Shown: in pieces, positions 58,696 through 64,000 of the stretch
Numbering within the stretch: the stretch's first letter is position 1
How the letters are laid out: every line of letters starts with the position of its first letter
NCBI RefSeq assembly: GCF_018417595.1
Contig: NZ_CP070982.1
Coordinates: forward strand, 5,197,001 to 5,261,000
Direction of reading: 5' to 3'
Length of the DNA: 64,000 nt
From: Pseudomonas entomophila
GTDB taxonomy: Bacteria; Pseudomonadota; Gammaproteobacteria; Pseudomonadales; Pseudomonadaceae
Notes under the pieces: model-generated
Seen by the model: the letters and a program-made list of their open reading frames with translations, nothing else
Told to the model about the DNA's origin: nothing
Database searches by the model: none
Program-made: the position numbers and the translations under genes

Positions 58696-58739
58696 ATCTC
58701 CGACCTGGCCAACACCCACCATCACATCGGAGTGAGCAC

Positions 58740-60005
58740 ATGAAGCGACGCAGTCTGATCAAGGCCTTCACCCTCAGCGCATCGATCGCCGCGATGGGCC
58801 TGAGCTGGAGCATCCAGGCCGCCGAGACCATCAAGGTCGGCATCCTGCATTCGCTGTCGGGGACCATGGCGATTTCCGAGACCTCGCTCAAGGACATGGC
58901 GCTGATGACCATCGACGAGATCAACGCCAAGGGCGGGGTCAACGGCAAGCAGCTCGAGGCGGTGGTGGTGGACCCGGCGTCCAACTGGCCGCTGTTCGCC
59001 GAGAAGAGCCGCCAGCTGCTGACCCAGGACAAGGTGGCGGTGGTGTTCGGCTGCTGGACCTCGGTGTCGCGCAAATCCGTGCTGCCGGTGTTCGAAGAGC
59101 TCAACGGCTTGTTGTTCTACCCGGTGCAGTACGAGGGTGAGGAGATGTCGCCGAACGTCTTCTACACCGGTGCTGCGCCCAACCAGCAGGCGATCCCGGC
59201 CGTGGAATACCTGATGAGCGAGGACGGCGGCAGCGCCAAGCGCTTCTTCCTGCTGGGCACCGACTACGTCTACCCGCGCACCACCAACAAGATCCTGCGC
59301 GCCTTCCTGCACAGCAAGGGCGTGGCCGACAAGGATATCGAGGAGGTGTACACGCCGTTCGGCCACAGCGATTACCAGACCATCGTCGCCAACATCAAGA
59401 AGTTCTCAGCCGGTGGCAAGACGGCGGTCATTTCCACCGTCAACGGCGACTCCAACGTGCCGTTCTACAAGGAGCTGGCCAACCAGGGGCTGAAGGCCAC
59501 CGATGTGCCGGTGGTGGCGTTCTCGGTGGGTGAAGAAGAGCTGCGCGGCATCGATACCAAGCCGCTGGTGGGGCACCTGGCCGCGTGGAACTACTTCGAG
59601 TCTGTGGATAACCCGGTGAACCAGAAGTTCGTCGCCGACTGGAAGGCCTACGCCAAGGCCAAGAACCTGCCAGGGGCCGACAAAGCGGTGACCAACGACC
59701 CGATGGAGGCCACTTACGTGGGCATCCACATGTGGGCGCAGGCCGCCGAGAAAGCCAAGTCCACCGATGTCGACAAGGTCCGCGAGGCGCTGGCCGGGCA
59801 AACCTTCAAGGCGCCGTCCGGGTTCACCCTGACCATGGACAAGACCAACCATCACCTGCACAAGCCGGTGATGATCGGCGAGATCCAGGATGACGGGCAG
59901 TTCAGCGTGGTGTGGCAGACCGAGGAGCCGTTGCGGGCGCAACCGTGGAGCCCGTTCATTCCGGGGAATGACAAGCGGCCGGATTATACGGTGAAGGGTA
60001 ATTGA
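58740..60005 (+). CDS. urtA: Urea ABC transporter substrate-binding protein
   Basis: 421 residues. Signal peptide MKRRSLIKAFTLSASIAAMG...IQAAE; ETIKVGILHSLSGTMAISET is the amide/urea-binding periplasmic protein start; VVFGCWTSVSRKSVLPVFEE and NGLLFYPVQYEGEEMSPNVF are UrtA-specific. It binds urea in the periplasm and delivers it to UrtBC. The start at 58740 gives the signal peptide; the longer upstream frame reads through the promoter. GGAGTGA precedes the ATG. Confidence 0.95.
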   Translation: MKRRSLIKAFTLSASIAAMGLSWSIQAAETIKVGILHSLSGTMAISETSLKDMALMTIDEINAKGGVNGKQLEAVVVDPASNWPLFAEKSRQLLTQDKVAVVFGCWTSVSRKSVLPVFEELNGLLFYPVQYEGEEMSPNVFYTGAAPNQQAIPAVEYLMSEDGGSAKRFFLLGTDYVYPRTTNKILRAFLHSKGVADKDIEEVYTPFGHSDYQTIVANIKKFSAGGKTAVISTVNGDSNVPFYKELANQGLKATDVPVVAFSVGEEELRGIDTKPLVGHLAAWNYFESVDNPVNQKFVADWKAYAKAKNLPGADKAVTNDPMEATYVGIHMWAQAAEKAKSTDVDKVREALAGQTFKAPSGFTLTMDKTNHHLHKPVMIGEIQDDGQFSVVWQTEEPLRAQPWSPFIPGNDKRPDYTVKGN

Positions 60006-60011
60006 GTGCAT

Positions 60012-60091
60012 TGGGGCCGCTGTGCGGCCCTATCGCGGATAAATCCGCTCCTACAGGCCCGTGTGTGTGTAGGAGCGGATTTATCCGCGAT
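60012..60091. repeat. Hairpin plus REP pair between urtA and urtB
   Basis: GGGGCCGC-TGT-GCGGCCC, then perfect 24-base arms ATCGCGGATAAATCCGCTCC... (60032-60055) and reverse copy (60068-60091). Probably stabilises urtA mRNA and gives the binding protein in excess. Confidence 0.83.
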
Positions 60092-60122
60092 GAATCCACC
60101 GCCGATTTCCAGGACTGCCCGC

Positions 60123-61610
60123 ATGCTCAGACTCCTGCTCACCCTCTTGTTGCTACTGCCCCTGGCCACCCAAGCCAGCGAAGGCGAGTTCTTCCTCACC
60201 GCCAAACCCGCCGAACAGGCCAACCTGCTCGAAACCTGGGCCGCGCAACCCGATGCCGCCCGCCTGCCGCTGCTGGCAAACCTGCGCCAGGGCCGCATCG
60301 CCGACAACGACACCCGCAAGCTGCGCCTGAACAATCGCCTGCGCGGCCTGATCGACAACGCCCTGGCCAGCCACCAACTGTTCAGCGACCAGACCAACGT
60401 CCGCCTGGCCGCCGCCCAGCAATTGCAGAAAACCGCGCAACCCGCGCAGATGGCCTTCCTCGACCGCCGCTTCGCCAGCGAACCGGACGCCGCCGTGCAC
60501 GCCGCCCTCGGCCTGGCCCTGGCCAACCTGCAACTGGGCGCCAGCGAACCCGCGGTACGCCTGGCCGCCGTGCGCCTGCTCGGCGAAACCGGCGACCCGC
60601 TGGCCCGCACCCGCCTCGAAGCGCTGCTGCAACCCGACGCAGAAGCCGACCCGGGCGTGCGCACCGCCGCAGAAACCAGCCTGGCCCAGGTACAGCGCAA
60701 GCTGCTGGTCGGTGAATTGCTCGGCCAAGCCTTCAGCGGCCTGTCGCTGGGTTCGATCCTGCTGCTGGCGGCGCTGGGCCTGGCGATCACCTTCGGCCTG
60801 CTGGGGGTGATCAACATGGCCCACGGCGAGATGCTGATGCTCGGCGCCTACAGCACCTACATGGTCCAGGTGCTGCTGCAGCGCTATGCCCCCGGCGCCA
60901 TCGAGTTCTACCCGCTGATCGCCCTGCCGGTGGCCTTTGTCGTCAGCGCCGGCGTCGGCATGGCGCTGGAGCGCACGGTGATCCGTCACCTGTATGGCCG
61001 CCCGCTGGAAACCCTGCTGGCCACCTGGGGCATCAGCCTGATCCTGATCCAGGCCGTGCGCCTGATCTTCGGCGCGCAGAACGTCGAGGTGGGCAACCCG
61101 GCCTGGCTGTCCGGCGGCATCCAGGTGCTGCCCAACCTGGTGCTGCCCTACAACCGCCTGGTGATCATCGGCTTCGCCCTGGCGGTGGTGCTGCTCACCT
61201 GGCTGCTGCTCAACCGCACGCGGCTGGGCCTGAACGTGCGCGCGGTCACCCAGAACCGCAACATGGCGGCCTGCTGCGGGGTGTCCACCGGGCGCGTCGA
61301 CATGCTCGCCTTCGGCCTTGGTTCCGGCATCGCCGGGCTGGGTGGCGTGGCCCTGAGCCAGGTCGGCAACGTCGGCCCGGACCTGGGCCAGAGCTACATC
61401 ATCGACTCGTTCCTGGTGGTGGTGCTCGGCGGTGTCGGCCAGTTGGCCGGCAGCCTGTGGGCGGCCTTCGGGCTGGGCATCGCCAACAAACTGCTGGAGC
61501 CGCAGATCGGTGCGGTGCTGGGCAAGATCCTCATCCTTGCGCTGATCATTCTGTTCATCCAGAAGCGCCCGCAAGGCCTGTTCGCCCTCAAGGGACGGGT
61601 AATCGACTGA
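60123..61610 (+). CDS. urtB: Urea ABC transporter permease UrtB
   Basis: 495 residues. Signal peptide (MLRLLLTLLLLLPLATQASE), a 190-residue helical, HEAT-like periplasmic part, then a LivH-type permease with ALGLAITFGLLGVINMAHGE and RAVTQNRNMAACCGVSTGRV (EAA-type loop). The long N-terminal part is normal for UrtB. Start at 60123 places the signal peptide first. TGATG overlap with urtC. Confidence 0.94.
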   Translation: MLRLLLTLLLLLPLATQASEGEFFLTAKPAEQANLLETWAAQPDAARLPLLANLRQGRIADNDTRKLRLNNRLRGLIDNALASHQLFSDQTNVRLAAAQQLQKTAQPAQMAFLDRRFASEPDAAVHAALGLALANLQLGASEPAVRLAAVRLLGETGDPLARTRLEALLQPDAEADPGVRTAAETSLAQVQRKLLVGELLGQAFSGLSLGSILLLAALGLAITFGLLGVINMAHGEMLMLGAYSTYMVQVLLQRYAPGAIEFYPLIALPVAFVVSAGVGMALERTVIRHLYGRPLETLLATWGISLILIQAVRLIFGAQNVEVGNPAWLSGGIQVLPNLVLPYNRLVIIGFALAVVLLTWLLLNRTRLGLNVRAVTQNRNMAACCGVSTGRVDMLAFGLGSGIAGLGGVALSQVGNVGPDLGQSYIIDSFLVVVLGGVGQLAGSLWAAFGLGIANKLLEPQIGAVLGKILILALIILFIQKRPQGLFALKGRVID

Positions 61611-62685
61611 TGAACCAGCCATTGATTGTCACTGCCACGCGCAAGGCCGGCACCCGGGTTTCAATGGCCGTCGGCGCCATTGTCGTCCTGGTGCTGGTGG
61701 CCCTGCCGCTGTTGTCGCTGCTGCCCGACGGCCACAGGCTTCAGGTCTCCGCCTATACCCTGACCCTGGTCGGCAAGATCCTCTGCTACGCCATCGTCGC
61801 CCTGGCCCTGGACCTGGTGTGGGGCTATGCAGGCTTGCTGTCGCTGGGCCATGGCCTGTTCTTCGCCCTGGGTGGCTACGCCATGGGCATGTACCTGATG
61901 CGCCAGGCGGCCGGCGATGGCTTGCCGGGGTTCATGACCTTCCTGTCGTGGAGCGAGCTGCCCTGGTACTGGGCCGGCACCCAGCATTTCGCCTGGGCGC
62001 TGTGCCTGGTGGTGCTGGCGCCGGGGCTGCTGGCGCTGGTGTTCGGCTTCTTCGCCTTCCGCTCACGGATCAAGGGCGTGTACTTCTCGATCATGACCCA
62101 GGCCCTGACCTTCGCCGGCATGCTGCTGTTCTTCCGCAACGAGACGGGCTTCGGCGGCAACAACGGTTTCACCAGCTTCCGCACCATCGTTGGTTTCGAC
62201 ATCGCCGCCCAAGGCACCCGGGCCGTACTGTTCCTGCTCACGGTCGGCTTGCTGTTGGCCAGCCTGTACCTGTGCTGGCGCCTGACCCAGAGCAAGTTCG
62301 GGCGCCTGCTCACCGCCGTGCGCGACGCGGAAAACCGCTTGATGTTCTGCGGCTACGACCCGCGCGGCTTCAAGCTGCTGGTGTGGGTGCTCAGCGCCGT
62401 GCTGTGCGGCCTGGCCGGGGCGCTGTACGTGCCGCAGGTGGGCATCATCAACCCCAGCGAGATGTCGCCGACCAACTCCATCGAGGCCGCCGTGTGGGTG
62501 GCCCTGGGCGGGCGCGGCACGCTGATCGGGCCGCTGCTCGGCGCCGGCCTGGTCAATGGCATGAAAAGCTGGTTCACCGTGGCGTTCCCCGAGTTCTGGC
62601 TGTTCTTCCTCGGCGCGCTGTTCATCCTCGTCACTTTGTACCTGCCCAAGGGCGTGGTCGGCCTTGTGAAGAAAAGGAGCCAGCC

Positions 62686-62689
<4 letters not shown>
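61610..62689 (+). CDS. urtC: Urea ABC transporter permease UrtC
   Basis: 359 residues, LivM type. LDLVWGYAGLLSLGHGLFFA, SIMTQALTFAGMLLFFRNET and AVWVALGGRGTLIGPLLGAG are conserved. It pairs with UrtB to form the inner-membrane channel. One-base overlap with urtB and ATGA overlap with urtD. Confidence 0.95.
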
Positions 62690-63543
<854 letters not shown>

Positions 63544-63562
63544 TCGGCTTTGGATTTTGGGT

Positions 63563-63612
63563 GCCTGTGCCGGCCCTTTCGCGGGTAAACCCGCGAAAGG
63601 GCCGGCACAGGC
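63563..63612. repeat. Long perfect hairpin between urtD and urtE
   Basis: 24-base arms GCCTGTGCCGGCCCTTTCGC... (63563-63586) and exact reverse copy (63589-63612) around an AA loop. It splits the ATPase genes and may lower urtE expression. Confidence 0.82.
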
Positions 63613-63637
63613 AAAGCAGACATTTCAGGGACAACAC

Positions 63638-64000
63638 ATGCTCAAGATAGACACCCTGCACCAGTACTACGGCGGCAGCCACATCCTGCGCGGCCTGTCC
63701 TTCGAGGCCAAGGTCGGCGAGGTCACCTGCCTGCTGGGCCGCAACGGCGTGGGCAAGACCACCCTGCTGCGCTGCCTGATGGGCCTGCTGCCGGCTCGCG
63801 AGGGCCGCGTGGAATGGGAGGGCAAGCCGATCACCACGCTCAAGCCCCAGCAACGCGTCCAGGCCGGCATCGCCTACGTGCCCCAAGGCCGCGAGATCTT
63901 CCCCCGCCTGAGCGTCGAGGAAAACCTGCTGATGGGCCTGTCGCGCTTTCCCGCCCGCGAAGCACGGGAAGTGCCCGCCTTCATCTACGAACTGTTCCCG
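63638..64000 (+). CDS. urtE: Urea ABC transporter ATPase UrtE (3' end outside window)
   Basis: First 121 residues only, the frame being open at the window end. MLKIDTLHQYYGGSHILRGL, Walker A LLGRNGVGKTTLLRC and AGIAYVPQGREIFPRLSVEE (Q-loop with the LivF/UrtE P-Q-G-R-E) are present. It is the LivF-type partner of UrtD. Confidence 0.93.
   Translation, partial: MLKIDTLHQYYGGSHILRGLSFEAKVGEVTCLLGRNGVGKTTLLRCLMGLLPAREGRVEWEGKPITTLKPQQRVQAGIAYVPQGREIFPRLSVEENLLMGLSRFPAREAREVPAFIYELFP

Noticed and set aside
58539..58739. Longer N-terminus for urtA
   Set aside because: It would read through the REP and the sigma-54 promoter and would precede the signal peptide.

Overview
The window is chromosomal DNA of a high-GC gammaproteobacterium, almost certainly a member of the Pseudomonas putida group. 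The gene order speA - SUI1 factor - Nudix - DUF2333 - gcbA - ctpL - dsbD - aroQ - accB - accC - prmA - DUF3426 - dusB - fis - purH - purD - retS matches, from memory, the block PA4839 to PA4856 of P. aeruginosa. The cobalamin / NfeD / copper-receptor / amino-acid permease / urt order that follows is the P. putida arrangement. Many intergenic gaps carry the REP palindromes typical of this group. No tRNA, rRNA, insertion sequence, prophage or CRISPR array was seen.

Layout. 1-8.4 kb: end of a DedA-PAP2 membrane phosphatase, a Lon N-domain protein, lrgAB, a MaoC hydratase, a MORN-repeat lipoprotein with a caspase-like (C13) protease domain, a Rossmann protein and pbpC. 8.4-16.1 kb: a 97-residue membrane protein on the opposite strand between pbpC and the giant alpha-2-macroglobulin lipoprotein gene yfhM; a MATE transporter; then a small lower-GC cassette with a stand-alone Ntox44-type toxin domain and an overlapping, probably membrane-anchored partner. 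16.1-40.4 kb: core genes for polyamine synthesis (speA), c-di-GMP signalling (gcbA), chemotaxis (ctpL), periplasmic reduction (dsbD), shikimate and fatty-acid synthesis (aroQ, accBC), translation-factor modification (prmA), tRNA modification and nucleoid control (dusB-fis), purine synthesis (purH, purD), the RetS sensor and a MarC protein.

40.4-57.8 kb: an unknown protein; two divergent, overlapping cobalamin operons (cobGHIJ leftward, cobL-cbiD-cobK rightward) for the oxygen-dependent corrin pathway but with CbiD and CbiG modules; a VapBC toxin-antitoxin pair; an NfeD/SPFH pair; a copper-handling operon (DUF2946 - PCuAC - His/Met-rich DUF2946 - OprC-like receptor - PepSY protein); and a CycA-type amino-acid permease. 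57.8-64 kb: a small DUF6124/DUF3077-like gene preceded by a coupled 25-codon ORF and a long, highly structured leader with a good sigma-70 promoter; then the urea ABC transporter urtABCDE (urtE cut by the window end), headed by a textbook sigma-54 promoter that fits nitrogen control.

The least explained pieces are the orphan toxin/partner cassette (15.3-16.1 kb), the structured leader with its mini-ORF (58.1-58.4 kb), the MORN-caspase lipoprotein (3.5-5.2 kb), two unrecognised proteins (29.0-29.5 and 40.5-41.1 kb), and the operator-like repeats before aroQ and accB.
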